This document shows, piece by piece, positions 32,581-41,078 of a stretch of DNA of 64,000 nucleotides. Below the pieces are notes generated by a model. That model was not told where the DNA came from. It was given only the letters and a program-made list of their open reading frames with translations, and made no database searches. Origin of the DNA: JBBROS01 sp965213845 (lineage in GTDB: Bacteria; Pseudomonadota; Alphaproteobacteria; Acetobacterales; Acetobacteraceae); assembly GCA_965213845.1 (NCBI GenBank), contig CBDCAI010000005.1, forward strand, positions 496,001-560,000, read 5' to 3'. Within the stretch, counting starts at the first letter, position 1. Each line of letters opens with the position of its first letter. Made by a program: the position numbers and the translations under genes.

Positions 32581-34443
32581 ATGGCGCGAGCATTCGTTCC
32601 CCCGAATGAGGCAGACCGATTGGCCGCCCTTCGCGCGCTCGAGATCGTCGACACGCCGGCCTCCGAGTTGTTCGACAGCTTCGTACGGGTTGCTCGGTCC
32701 TTGTTCGACGTCCCGATCGCCGCGATCTCGCTCGTCGAGGAGGACCGCCAGTGGTTCAAGGCGGTCGAGGGCTGGTGTGAACGGCAGACGCCCCGCAGCA
32801 TGTCGTTCTGCTCGCACGCCATCCTCGATCCCCACAACGTCCTGTATGTGCCGGATGCGCGGTGGGACCCACGGTTCGCCGACAACGCCCTGGTGACGGG
32901 CCCGGCCGGGGTCCGCTTCTACGCGGGGGCCACCGTCGTCGGTCCCGGCAACTACGCCCTGGGCAGCCTGTGCATCATCGATCACCGGCCGCGCCAGATG
33001 ACCCCCGACCAGCTTGCGCGGCTCAGCGACCTGGCTCGTGGCGTGTCGGCCGCGCTGCAGTTGCATGGGGCCGCCAAGCAGCTCGACCGGGAGGTCCGGT
33101 CCGACCCGCTGACGGGCCTGGGCAACCGGCGGGAGTTCGACCTCGTCATGCATCGCCTGGGCGCCACCGGGGTCAGCGTGCTGCTGCTGGACCTGGACGG
33201 CTTCAAGGCGATCAACGACCTGTTCGGCCATGCCGGCGGCGATGCCGCCCTGCGGGAGGTCGCGCGGCGGCTGGAGGCGGCGATCCCCGACGACTGCCTG
33301 TCGTTCCGGCTCGGCGGCGACGAGTTCGCGATCCTTGCACCCGGCACGACCGATGCGGCCGAGCGGCTTGCCCTGGCGGGCCGGCTGCACGCCTCGTTGG
33401 CCGATACGTTCGTGCTGGACGGCACGGTGGTGCCGATGCGGACCTCGATCGGCATCGCCACCGTCCCCGATGACGCGAGCACGCCCAAGGACGCGCTCCG
33501 CATGGCCGACATCGCGCTGTATCAGGCCAAGGCCGCCGGGCGGGGCACGACGCGGACGGCGGCGGAGTGTGCCGGGATGGCGTCCTCCCGCGGTCAGGCG
33601 ACCGATCGGCGGTCCGTCCCGTCCGGGGCCATCGGCCGGATCGACCTCGGCAACCGGCTGCGCCAGGCGTTGGTGCCGGCGGGGTACGAGCCGTTCACCC
33701 TCGTGTTCCAGCCGATCGTCGACCTGCAGACCGGGCGCGCGACCACCCTGGAGGCGCTCATCCGCTGGGATGTGGATCAAGGTGTCTCGCTGCCTCCGGG
33801 CGAGTTCGTCACGGCGGCGGAGCGTCTCGGGCTCGTCTCCCACCTGGACCGCTGGGTGCTGAACACGGCGTGCCGGACGGCGGCCGCCTGGGACGGCGGT
33901 TGGCGGGTTTCGGTGAACATCTCCGCTGCTTCGTTCGCGCTCATCGACGTCGCCGCGATGGTCGAGAGCGCGCTTGCGGTGACCGGGCTGCCGGCGTCGC
34001 GTCTGGTGATCGAGATGACCGAGACCGCGCTCGCCGGCGACGCGACCCGCGTCAGGCAGGCGGTCGAGGCGCTTCGGATGCTGGGGGTGGGGGTGGCGCT
34101 CGACGATTTCGGGGCCGGGCATGGCTCGCTGACGACGCTGCGGCAGTTCCCGTTCTCCGCCATCAAGATCGACAAGGGCCTGATCGACGGCATCGAGGCC
34201 GATCGGGCGCAGATGCATCTCCTCGACCTCGTCGGCAAGCTCGGACAGTCGTTGGGCGTGGACGTCGTGATGGAGGGTGTGGAGACGGAGGAGGTGCTCC
34301 GCGCGGTGACCAGGCTGGGCGCACGGTTCGCGCAGGGCCGGCTGCTGTCTTGGCCGGTGGCGAATGCGGGGGTCGAGCGGGCGGTCGCCCAGGCGGAGCG
34401 TGTCGCGACGACCGCGCTGGCCCTGGATGGAGAGGCCGTATGA
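32581..34443 (+). CDS. GAF-GGDEF-EAL bifunctional c-di-GMP enzyme
   Basis: 620 residues, soluble. Residues ~5-160 are a GAF domain (RSMSFCSHAI, YVPDARWDPRF, GSLCIIDHRP). Residues ~175-320 are GGDEF with an intact RLGGDEF at ~243-249. Residues ~355-605 are EAL with LEALIRW at ~390, NIS, EMTETAL, DDFGAGHGSL, IKIDKG, EGVETEE and the late Gln (FAQGRLL), so the phosphodiesterase residues appear complete. It could both make and break c-di-GMP. A GAGG ribosome-binding site precedes the ATG. The 142-bp upstream spacer is A/T-rich and includes TTGACA, so it may have its own promoter; the next GGDEF gene begins 37 bp downstream. Confidence 0.92.
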   Translation: MARAFVPPNEADRLAALRALEIVDTPASELFDSFVRVARSLFDVPIAAISLVEEDRQWFKAVEGWCERQTPRSMSFCSHAILDPHNVLYVPDARWDPRFADNALVTGPAGVRFYAGATVVGPGNYALGSLCIIDHRPRQMTPDQLARLSDLARGVSAALQLHGAAKQLDREVRSDPLTGLGNRREFDLVMHRLGATGVSVLLLDLDGFKAINDLFGHAGGDAALREVARRLEAAIPDDCLSFRLGGDEFAILAPGTTDAAERLALAGRLHASLADTFVLDGTVVPMRTSIGIATVPDDASTPKDALRMADIALYQAKAAGRGTTRTAAECAGMASSRGQATDRRSVPSGAIGRIDLGNRLRQALVPAGYEPFTLVFQPIVDLQTGRATTLEALIRWDVDQGVSLPPGEFVTAAERLGLVSHLDRWVLNTACRTAAAWDGGWRVSVNISAASFALIDVAAMVESALAVTGLPASRLVIEMTETALAGDATRVRQAVEALRMLGVGVALDDFGAGHGSLTTLRQFPFSAIKIDKGLIDGIEADRAQMHLLDLVGKLGQSLGVDVVMEGVETEEVLRAVTRLGARFAQGRLLSWPVANAGVERAVAQAERVATTALALDGEAV

Positions 34444-34480
34444 CTGCTTCGCACGGGGTGACGGCGGAAGGGGGCGTTCG

Positions 34481-36061
34481 ATGATCGGCGGCAGCGTGCA
34501 CGACGCGGACCTGGACCCGGGCCGCCAGGCAGCGACGACCCCCCGCAAGACCGTGGCGCTCGGCGCAGGTGGGTGGGACCACGACTATGCCGGTGCCTCG
34601 GCAGACCCCGGGGGTTCGCCCCGCGTCATGGTGTCGACCCGGCAGCAGGTCAGGGCGACCATCGCCGTCGCCGGCTTCTTCGCAAGCCTCACCTTGGGCC
34701 TGCTGCCCTTCGCGAGCCGCACCGGGCCCGCTTTGGCCGGCTTCGTCCCGTCGTACCAGACGGCGGTGTTCCTGTTCTATTCGCTGTCGTCCATCCACCT
34801 CCTCAACCACTTTCGGCGCACGCGACTGATCGCCCTGCTGCACATCGCCGCCGGCTGCCTGTTTTCGGCAGCGATCCTGCTCATCCAGATGTTCTCCTTC
34901 CCGATCTGGGGCCCGCATCAGCTCGTCGGAAGCACGGCGCTGACCACCACCTGGCTCTGGACCTTCTGGCACCTGGGCCCGGCCGTCCTCACCCTGAGCT
35001 ACCTGACCGTGCTGGGCCGGGCGCTCTCGCTGGCCGTGATGCAGCCGACGCAGTCCGCGGCCCCGGTCGTGCTGTGTACCGTGGTCGTGGCCGTCGGGCT
35101 GGCGGTGCTGGCGACGGCCGCCTCCACCTTGGCCCTGCCGCTGCTCCCGGTCATCTCGCACGGCGACGACTTCCACGCGCTGCTGACGTCCGGCGTGGGG
35201 CCGGGGGTGCTCGCGCTGACGGTGCTGGCGCTCGGGCTGCTCGTGTGGCGCACCCGATGCGTTTCCACGGTGGAGTTGTGCCTGGCGCTGTCGCTCGTCC
35301 TGCTCGTGCTCGACGATGTGCTCACGCTGATGGGCGCGTCCCGCCTCTCTGTCGGCTGGTATGCCGGACGGGCCGAAGCCGCCGCGTCCGCGGCCGTGCT
35401 GCTCGGCTTCTACATCATGGACATCGACCGCCGGTATGCGCGCGTGACGGAGCAGGCCCGGTTGCTGGCGGAAGATCGTGCGGTTCTGGGCGAGATCGTC
35501 ACGGAGCAGCGGGATGCGAACGCCGCCTTGATGCTGCTGGCGCGGGAAGACGGGTTGACGGGGCTGGCCAACCGGCGGCGCTTCGACGAACAGCTGCGGC
35601 AGGAATGGCTGCGGGCCTATCGGGAAGGCCAGACGCTGACCCTGCTGATGCTGGACGTCGACTATTTCAAGAAGTTCAACGACCTGTATGGGCACCAGGC
35701 CGGGGACGTATGCCTGCGCACCATCGCCGGCCTGATGCAGGAGGTCGGGCGGCGGCCTGCGGACCTGAGCGCCCGGTACGGCGGCGAGGAATTCGTCATG
35801 CTGCTGCCCAACAGCGATGAGGCGGGCGGCGTGCGGGCGGCGAACGCGCTGCTCAGCCTGCTCGAGTGGCAGCATGTCGAGCATGCCACCTCGCCGATGG
35901 GCCGGGTGACGCTGAGCATCGGGATCGCGAGCTGCACCCCGTCGGACACCAGCCTGAACCCCGACGAGCTCGTCGCCGCGGCCGACCTGGCGCTGTATGC
36001 GGCCAAGCGGGGCGGCCGCAACCAGGCCAGGTCCCGGCAGGCCGAAGACCGCGCGGCCTGA
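34481..36061 (+). CDS. Membrane-anchored diguanylate cyclase (MASE-like sensor, GGDEF)
   Basis: 526 residues from ATG 34481, which has GGAAGGGGG upstream; M at 34628 is an alternative. Seven to eight hydrophobic segments between residues ~55 and 310 (e.g. ATIAVAGFFASLTLGLLPF, LLHIAAGCLFSAAILLI, LTVLALGLLVW) form an integral-membrane sensor resembling MASE4. A short helical linker leads to a GGDEF domain (~340-515) with YGGEEF at ~433-438 and DVDYFKKFND, all consistent with an active cyclase. It follows the GAF-GGDEF-EAL gene closely and probably shares its transcript. It converges on kaiB with only 46 bp between. Confidence 0.88.
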   Translation: MIGGSVHDADLDPGRQAATTPRKTVALGAGGWDHDYAGASADPGGSPRVMVSTRQQVRATIAVAGFFASLTLGLLPFASRTGPALAGFVPSYQTAVFLFYSLSSIHLLNHFRRTRLIALLHIAAGCLFSAAILLIQMFSFPIWGPHQLVGSTALTTTWLWTFWHLGPAVLTLSYLTVLGRALSLAVMQPTQSAAPVVLCTVVVAVGLAVLATAASTLALPLLPVISHGDDFHALLTSGVGPGVLALTVLALGLLVWRTRCVSTVELCLALSLVLLVLDDVLTLMGASRLSVGWYAGRAEAAASAAVLLGFYIMDIDRRYARVTEQARLLAEDRAVLGEIVTEQRDANAALMLLAREDGLTGLANRRRFDEQLRQEWLRAYREGQTLTLLMLDVDYFKKFNDLYGHQAGDVCLRTIAGLMQEVGRRPADLSARYGGEEFVMLLPNSDEAGGVRAANALLSLLEWQHVEHATSPMGRVTLSIGIASCTPSDTSLNPDELVAAADLALYAAKRGGRNQARSRQAEDRAA

Positions 36062-36107
36062 GTGTCGGTGCGCAAAGCCAGCTCGAGCACGCGGCCGACC
36101 GGCTGGC

Positions 36108-36470
36108 CTACTCCGAAGCGGCGTCCTGCCGGGCCAGGGCCGATGCCGCCGGCACGAGGGACTGCAGGAGCAGACCGAGCTCGGCGGCGTCCGACAGGTC
36201 GCCCATCAGGACCAGACGCCGCGTGCTGCTGAACCCGATCAGAGTCGGGGTGACGATGACGCCGTCCCTGATCGCCCGCTTGGGTTCGGCGAAGACGTCA
36301 ACGAGTTCCAGGAGGCGCTTCAGGTCCGCGTCGCCCAGGCGATCCAACGCCAGCCCCAGGTTCTGCTCTGCCCGGTTGGAGTTCGGCGTGCCGCGCGCCA
36401 CGTAGAGGCGCAGCCCCGCCCCGGCGGCCGCGGCGGGCGGGCCGTTCGGCGGGCTTGCCGGCTTCCTCAT
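36108..36470 (-). CDS. kaiB: KaiB-like clock protein
   Basis: 120 residues. After a 20-residue Ala/Pro-rich start, the KaiB fold is recognisable along its length: LRLYVARGTPNSNRAEQNL, then ELVDVFAEPKRAIRDGVIVTPTLIG, then LVLMGDLSD and a final helix. These are the positions of the KaiB strands and of the TPTL cis-proline loop. In cyanobacteria KaiB switches fold and binds the CI ring of KaiC. Its ATG overlaps the kaiC stop (ATGA at 36470-36467), so it is the last gene of a translationally coupled operon. No kaiA is seen in the window, as is usual outside cyanobacteria. Confidence 0.88.
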   Translation of the reverse strand: MRKPASPPNGPPAAAAGAGLRLYVARGTPNSNRAEQNLGLALDRLGDADLKRLLELVDVFAEPKRAIRDGVIVTPTLIGFSSTRRLVLMGDLSDAAELGLLLQSLVPAASALARQDAASE

Positions 36471-38272
36471 TTCGCGCCCCGCCGTCTGCGGACCGGAACG
36501 ACGATGGCGCGCGCCTCCTCCTTGGTCTGCCTCAGGTGGATCCGGTCCGTCGCCATGCCCTTCTCGCCAATCAGCCGCGCCTCCTTCAAGGATTCCAGGG
36601 CCGAGCGCTCCTCCCGCTTCAGGGCGAGCTCACGGCTTGCCGCCGTCGCCGTCGCCTCGAGCTCGACGATCTCCCATTCGAGACCGATGCAGCGTTGCTG
36701 GTAGTCCGCCTCCGCCTGCCGCTGCTCGCGTCCGAGCGAGGCTTCCTTCTGCGCGCGGGCGCTGCCCATCAGGACCTGCCCTTCTGCCGCGTAGACCTCG
36801 ATGAGGTCGATCCCGCTCGAGGTCATCGTCAGCTCACGCACCTGGTTCGAATGGTCGGTGCCGCGTGATTTGACGATCGTCAGCGCGCGGTTGCGCTCGC
36901 CGTCATGGGCCAGGTACGAGACATGGATCCAGGTGTCCGCGATGGTGGAGATGTTGCTGGCCGAAAGCTCCTGGTCGCCGCTGACATGGTCGAGCAGCGA
37001 GGTGCAGAGCACGGTGATGCCCCGGGCCTTGGCGTAGTCGATCAGGCTTTCGGAGATGATGTCGGTGAACGGGTATCGCGCCTTCAGCAAGGACGAGAGC
37101 GGGTCGATCAGCAGGCAGCTGGGCGCGTGTTCCTGCACCAGGTTGCGGATCGTGACGAAGTGCTCCTCGGGGCTCCGCCCGCTCGACAGCAGCGATGCCA
37201 TCTTCAACGTGCCGGCCTCGAGGCAGGACGCGAGCTCCAGTCCGATCGACCCCATGTTGGCGACGATCTGCGAGGCGCTCTCGTCGAAGCTGACGAACAA
37301 CGCGCGCTCGCCGCGGCCGCACGCCGCCGACATGAAGTTCGCGCCCAGGCTGGTCTTCGACGTCCCGGGGCTGCCGGAGATCAGGACGCTGCTGCCGCGC
37401 AGGTAGCCGCCGCTCAGCAGCGCGTCGAGGCGCGGGACGCCTGTCGACACCCGGTCCGTGAAGGTCGGGTAGCTGACACGCATGCCCTTGCACGAGATGA
37501 CGTCGAAGCCTTCGGGACCGATGACGACGGGCACGGGGTTGGCTGCGAAGCCGGAGCCACGGTATTTCGCCACCCGCAGGCTGCGGCAGGTCGTGGTCTC
37601 GGTGAAGCCGCTCTCCACGACGACGACGCAGTCCGTCATGTATTGCAGCACGTCCGAGCGGACCTGGTCGCGCGGACTGCTGCCGAACGACTTGACGGTC
37701 ATCATGGCTGTCAGCCCGGCGCGCCGGGTCCATTCTTCGAGCCGTGCGAGCTCCTGCCGCTCCAACCGTTCGTCCCGCAGGCTGCTCAGCAGCACGTCAA
37801 TGCCGTCGAAGACGATGTTGCGCGCGTCGATGTCGTCGCGCAGGGCACTCAGGCCGCTGAGCAGACCGCTGAGGTCGAAGGCGCCGGTGACGATCGTCGA
37901 GACCGGGACCCGGGCGTCGATGAAGGCGATGCGCGTCTCGTCCTGCCACGGGATCTGCCAGGCGAAGGCGGCCATGTTGCGCTTCAGGTCCTCGGCCGAT
38001 TCCTCGAAGGTAACGAACAGACCGGCCTCGCCGAACGCCTGCAGCCGATGCACCAGCGTCTGTGTGGCAAAGACCGTCTTGCCGGCGCCGGGTCCGCCGA
38101 CGACGGCGGTCAGCCGTCCGTCCGGCAGCCCGCCTTCGGTGATCTCGTCGAACCCTGCGATCCCGGTCGTCTTCTTGCCCACCGGGGGGTGACCGGCGCC
38201 CGGTGCGCGGCCTGAGGCGGGCGGCGTCTTGCCGGTGTGACCCGGCGCGCGCCGGGTTGGCTTGCTGTTCAC
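36467..38272 (-). CDS. kaiC: KaiC-family double-domain ATPase/kinase
   Basis: 601 residues starting at GTG 38272, which overlaps the upstream stop (GTGA). The CI domain has Walker A GGPGAGKT (59-66), the catalytic Glu pair in FEES (90-91) and IVFDGIDVLL. The CII domain has Walker A GSPGTSKT (300-307), FDES at 329-332 and LLIDPLSSLL. The KaiC autophosphorylation segment is conserved as NISTIADT, with Ser442-Thr443 matching the cyanobacterial Ser431-Thr432 pair. Unlike cyanobacterial KaiC it ends with a charged coiled-coil of about 90 residues (505-595). It is expected to hydrolyse ATP, autophosphorylate and bind KaiB. The operon links it to a LOV-type c-di-GMP enzyme. Confidence 0.92.
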   Translation of the reverse strand: MNSKPTRRAPGHTGKTPPASGRAPGAGHPPVGKKTTGIAGFDEITEGGLPDGRLTAVVGGPGAGKTVFATQTLVHRLQAFGEAGLFVTFEESAEDLKRNMAAFAWQIPWQDETRIAFIDARVPVSTIVTGAFDLSGLLSGLSALRDDIDARNIVFDGIDVLLSSLRDERLERQELARLEEWTRRAGLTAMMTVKSFGSSPRDQVRSDVLQYMTDCVVVVESGFTETTTCRSLRVAKYRGSGFAANPVPVVIGPEGFDVISCKGMRVSYPTFTDRVSTGVPRLDALLSGGYLRGSSVLISGSPGTSKTSLGANFMSAACGRGERALFVSFDESASQIVANMGSIGLELASCLEAGTLKMASLLSSGRSPEEHFVTIRNLVQEHAPSCLLIDPLSSLLKARYPFTDIISESLIDYAKARGITVLCTSLLDHVSGDQELSASNISTIADTWIHVSYLAHDGERNRALTIVKSRGTDHSNQVRELTMTSSGIDLIEVYAAEGQVLMGSARAQKEASLGREQRQAEADYQQRCIGLEWEIVELEATATAASRELALKREERSALESLKEARLIGEKGMATDRIHLRQTKEEARAIVVPVRRRRGAK

Positions 38273-40422
38273 GGTGTCACTTCCTCCCCGGTCTCGTGCA
38301 GGGCCGGCCGCATGGGCAGCATGGAGCCTTCCTTCAGCAACCAGCCGAAGTCTTCGCTGCTGAGGGGGATGCTGAACAGGTAGCCCTGCCCGGTGGCACA
38401 CCCTTCCTCCAGCAGAAAGTCGCGTTGCATTGCCGTTTCGATCCCCTCGGCAACCACCGTCAACCGAAGGTCGCGGGCCAGGGAGATCATGGCACGGATG
38501 ATCGACGCGTCGCTCGAATCGATCACCAGCTTGCGGACGAACGTCTGGTCGATCTTGAGCTTGTCGATGGGGAAGTCGCGCAGGTACTTGAACGTCGCAT
38601 GCCCGGTGCCGAAATCGTCGATCGCCAGGGTGAACCCGAGATCCTTCAGGGCCTGGAGCTGCGACTTCACCTCGACGGCGGTCTCCAGCAGGGTCCCTTC
38701 CGTCAGCTCCAGCTCGAACTGATGGGCGTCGGCGCCGGTCGCCCGGAGAGCCTCCGCGACCATGGCCAGGAAGCCGGGCCGCTGCAGCTGGATGCTGGAG
38801 ACGTTGACCGAGACGCGGATCGGCGGCAGCCCGGCGCTGCGCCATGCCTGGGCCTGCCGCATGGCGGCCTGGAGCACCCACGCGCCCAGGGGAACGATCA
38901 GGCCCGTCGATTCCGCAAGCGGGATGAACAGGTCCGGACGCTGCATGCCGAGCTTCGGGTGGTCCCATCGCAGCAGCGCCTCGGCCCCCACGATCCTGCC
39001 CGAAGCGAGGTCGTTGATGGGCTGGTAGTACAGCGTGAACTGCTCGTCCGAGATCGCCTGGTCGAGCGACTTGCGCAACGCCGGCAGGTCCCTGACGCGG
39101 TCGTCGCTTTCCTGCGAGTAGACGCGGTACAGCCCGACGCCCTCCCGCTTGGCGGACTGCAGCGCAAGCTCGGCGCGGCCGACGAGCTCGGTCGCCCAAT
39201 CGTCGGCAGCGGCCACCTGGCTTACATCGCTCAGGTGCGGGAAGCAGGCCGCCCCGATGGACGCCTGGACGTAGGTCTGCATCTCGTTGATCAGCATGGG
39301 CCGGCCGATCTCGACGCAGAGGGCGGCCGCCAGGTCCTCGACCGGCGGGACGAGCGGCAGGTTCGGGAGCAGCACGGCGAACTCGTCCCCGCCCAGGCGC
39401 GCGGCACTGCCGCCATGCCGGGTGCTGAACTCCTTCAGCCTGACCGCGACCCTGCGCATGATCATGTCGCCGAACGTCTGGCCATGGGCGTTGTTGACGG
39501 TCTGGAAGCCATCGAGGTCCAGACAGAACAGGGCCGTCTGCAGGTCCTTGGCCGACACCGTCGAGACGGCGCCGACGAGGCTCGCGCTGAACATCGCCCG
39601 GCTGGGCAGACTGGTCATCTGGTCATGTCCGGACAGAAAGGCGATCTGCGCCGCCGACGCCCGTTCGGCGGTGATGTCGACGGCCATCCCGTCCCACACC
39701 ACGTCGCCGTTGGGCTGCAGATGCGGGACGGACTGGCTCCGGAACCAGTGATCCTCGCCCGTGCTCGAGGTCATCCGGTATTCGGCACGGTGCGGCGTGA
39801 CGGTGCGGCCCGATTCCACCATCTCGGCCAACGCCCGCTCCCGATCGATGGCGGACATGTGCAGCGTCAGGAGGTCTTCCCAGCCGGTGTCGTCCGACAG
39901 GCCCAGGATGCGGAAGACGGAGCAACTGAGATACGGGTAGCTGATTTCCTCCGACGGCGACATGACCCGGCGGAACAGATAGCCGGGGACGCTGCTCGCG
40001 ATGTTGAGGAAGCGCTGCTCGGCCTCCAGGTTGGCCGCTTCCAGCTGCTTGCGTTCCGTGACGTCATGCTGCACGCCGACATAGCCGGTCACGATGCCGG
40101 CCGGGCTTCGGACGGGCTCGATGACGAGGTCGTTCCAGAACGACGTCCCGTCCTTGCGATAGTTGAGGATCTCACGCCGGATCGGCAGGCCGGCTGCCAC
40201 GGCCTCTCGGATCTCCTGCACGACGACGCGGTCGGTGTCGGGCCCTTGCAGAAAGCGGCAGTTGCGGCCGACGATCTCCTCGGTGGAGTAACCTGACAAG
40301 ATCAAAAAGGCTGTATTGGCAAAAACGATGGGATAATCTGGCTGGGTCGCATCAATCAGCGTTAAACAACCCGATATGGTCGACATAGCTGCGGTATACA
40401 GATGATTCGCATCAGTCAGCAT
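38269..40422 (-). CDS. LOV-PAS-GGDEF-EAL photoreceptor c-di-GMP enzyme
   Basis: 717 residues. Residues ~18-125 are a canonical LOV domain: GRNCRFLQG with the flavin-adduct Cys at 55, Asn 87 (NYRKDG), Asn 97 (FWNDL) and Gln 118 (GVQHDV), the full set needed for blue-light photochemistry. A second PAS spans ~135-255. GGDEF spans ~265-435 with LGGDEF intact at 344-348. EAL spans ~450-700 with EALLRW (481), ELTEG, DDFGTGH, KLKIDQ, EGIET and GQGYLF. Light probably changes the balance of c-di-GMP synthesis and hydrolysis. It is the first gene of the operon; its TGA overlaps the kaiC GTG start. No strong ribosome-binding site is visible before the first ATG, and M13 is an alternative start. Confidence 0.93.
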   Translation of the reverse strand: MLTDANHLYTAAMSTISGCLTLIDATQPDYPIVFANTAFLILSGYSTEEIVGRNCRFLQGPDTDRVVVQEIREAVAAGLPIRREILNYRKDGTSFWNDLVIEPVRSPAGIVTGYVGVQHDVTERKQLEAANLEAEQRFLNIASSVPGYLFRRVMSPSEEISYPYLSCSVFRILGLSDDTGWEDLLTLHMSAIDRERALAEMVESGRTVTPHRAEYRMTSSTGEDHWFRSQSVPHLQPNGDVVWDGMAVDITAERASAAQIAFLSGHDQMTSLPSRAMFSASLVGAVSTVSAKDLQTALFCLDLDGFQTVNNAHGQTFGDMIMRRVAVRLKEFSTRHGGSAARLGGDEFAVLLPNLPLVPPVEDLAAALCVEIGRPMLINEMQTYVQASIGAACFPHLSDVSQVAAADDWATELVGRAELALQSAKREGVGLYRVYSQESDDRVRDLPALRKSLDQAISDEQFTLYYQPINDLASGRIVGAEALLRWDHPKLGMQRPDLFIPLAESTGLIVPLGAWVLQAAMRQAQAWRSAGLPPIRVSVNVSSIQLQRPGFLAMVAEALRATGADAHQFELELTEGTLLETAVEVKSQLQALKDLGFTLAIDDFGTGHATFKYLRDFPIDKLKIDQTFVRKLVIDSSDASIIRAMISLARDLRLTVVAEGIETAMQRDFLLEEGCATGQGYLFSIPLSSEDFGWLLKEGSMLPMRPALHETGEEVTP

Positions 40423-40550
40423 GTCATTACGCTAACAAGCTCACGCACGGCACGCAAGCTTATGGCGCGATGCTCTTTTTTTGTACTTTCGTCATGATCG
40501 TACACTAATCGAGTCGAAATCGGGCACTGACCCCACCGCAGAGGCGCGGT

Positions 40551-41060
40551 TCATCGCCGGGATGAAGCACCTGGTGGGTGCCCGCGGGGGTCTCCAAGGA
40601 AGGTGCCGTTGGTCCGCGCAGGCGCGCCGCGGCTGTGGAAGCTGGGGCGCGGCAGGCCGAGGCTGCCGCGCAGCGTCCCGTCGCCTTCGTATCCCGTCTG
40701 GAACAGGCCGCGGCGCTGCAATTCCGGCACCAGCCACTCCAGGCATTGCATCGCCGGCCCCGGCACATAGGCCGGGATCAGGTTCCAGCCATCGCATCCG
40801 CGGGTCTCGAACCAGTCCTGCATCACGTCCGCGGCCTCGGCCGGCGTGCCGACGAACACGGCGTGGCCCGATGCGCCGGCCTGGGTCTGATACAGCCTGC
40901 GAATGGTCATGCCGGGCTGCCGGGCCAGGGCGACCAGCTTGTCGTAGGCGCTTTTCAGGGCGTTGCTGCCGGCCAGCGGCGGCGGCAGGGGCCCATCGAG
41001 GTCGTGGCCCGACAGGTCGCCGAACACGTCGGCCAGCATGGGCAGGCCGACCCTGGAAGC
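40551..41060 (-). pseudogene. C-terminal fragment of an LLM-class flavin-dependent monooxygenase
   Basis: About 165 codons match the C-terminal third of NtaA/SnaA/DszA-type FMN-dependent monooxygenases: GHDLDGPLP, a VGTPAEAADVMQDWFE stretch, GWNLIPAYVPG, and the typical ending LVPELQRRGLFQTGYEG..LR.SLGLPRP. The N-terminal fragment of the same family and orientation lies at 42678-43022. The central ~170 residues are missing, and the homology breaks at about 41057-41065, where the toxin cassette begins. The gene is therefore interrupted and partly deleted, and cannot make a working enzyme. Confidence 0.8.
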
Positions 41061-41078
41061 CTGTTTGATCCGCTCAGC

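Noticed and set aside
40471..40480. T-run near 40473-40480 as a rho-independent terminator
   Set aside because: No stable GC-rich stem directly precedes it on the plus strand, and no plus-strand gene ends there; it lies in the probable promoter region of the LOV gene.
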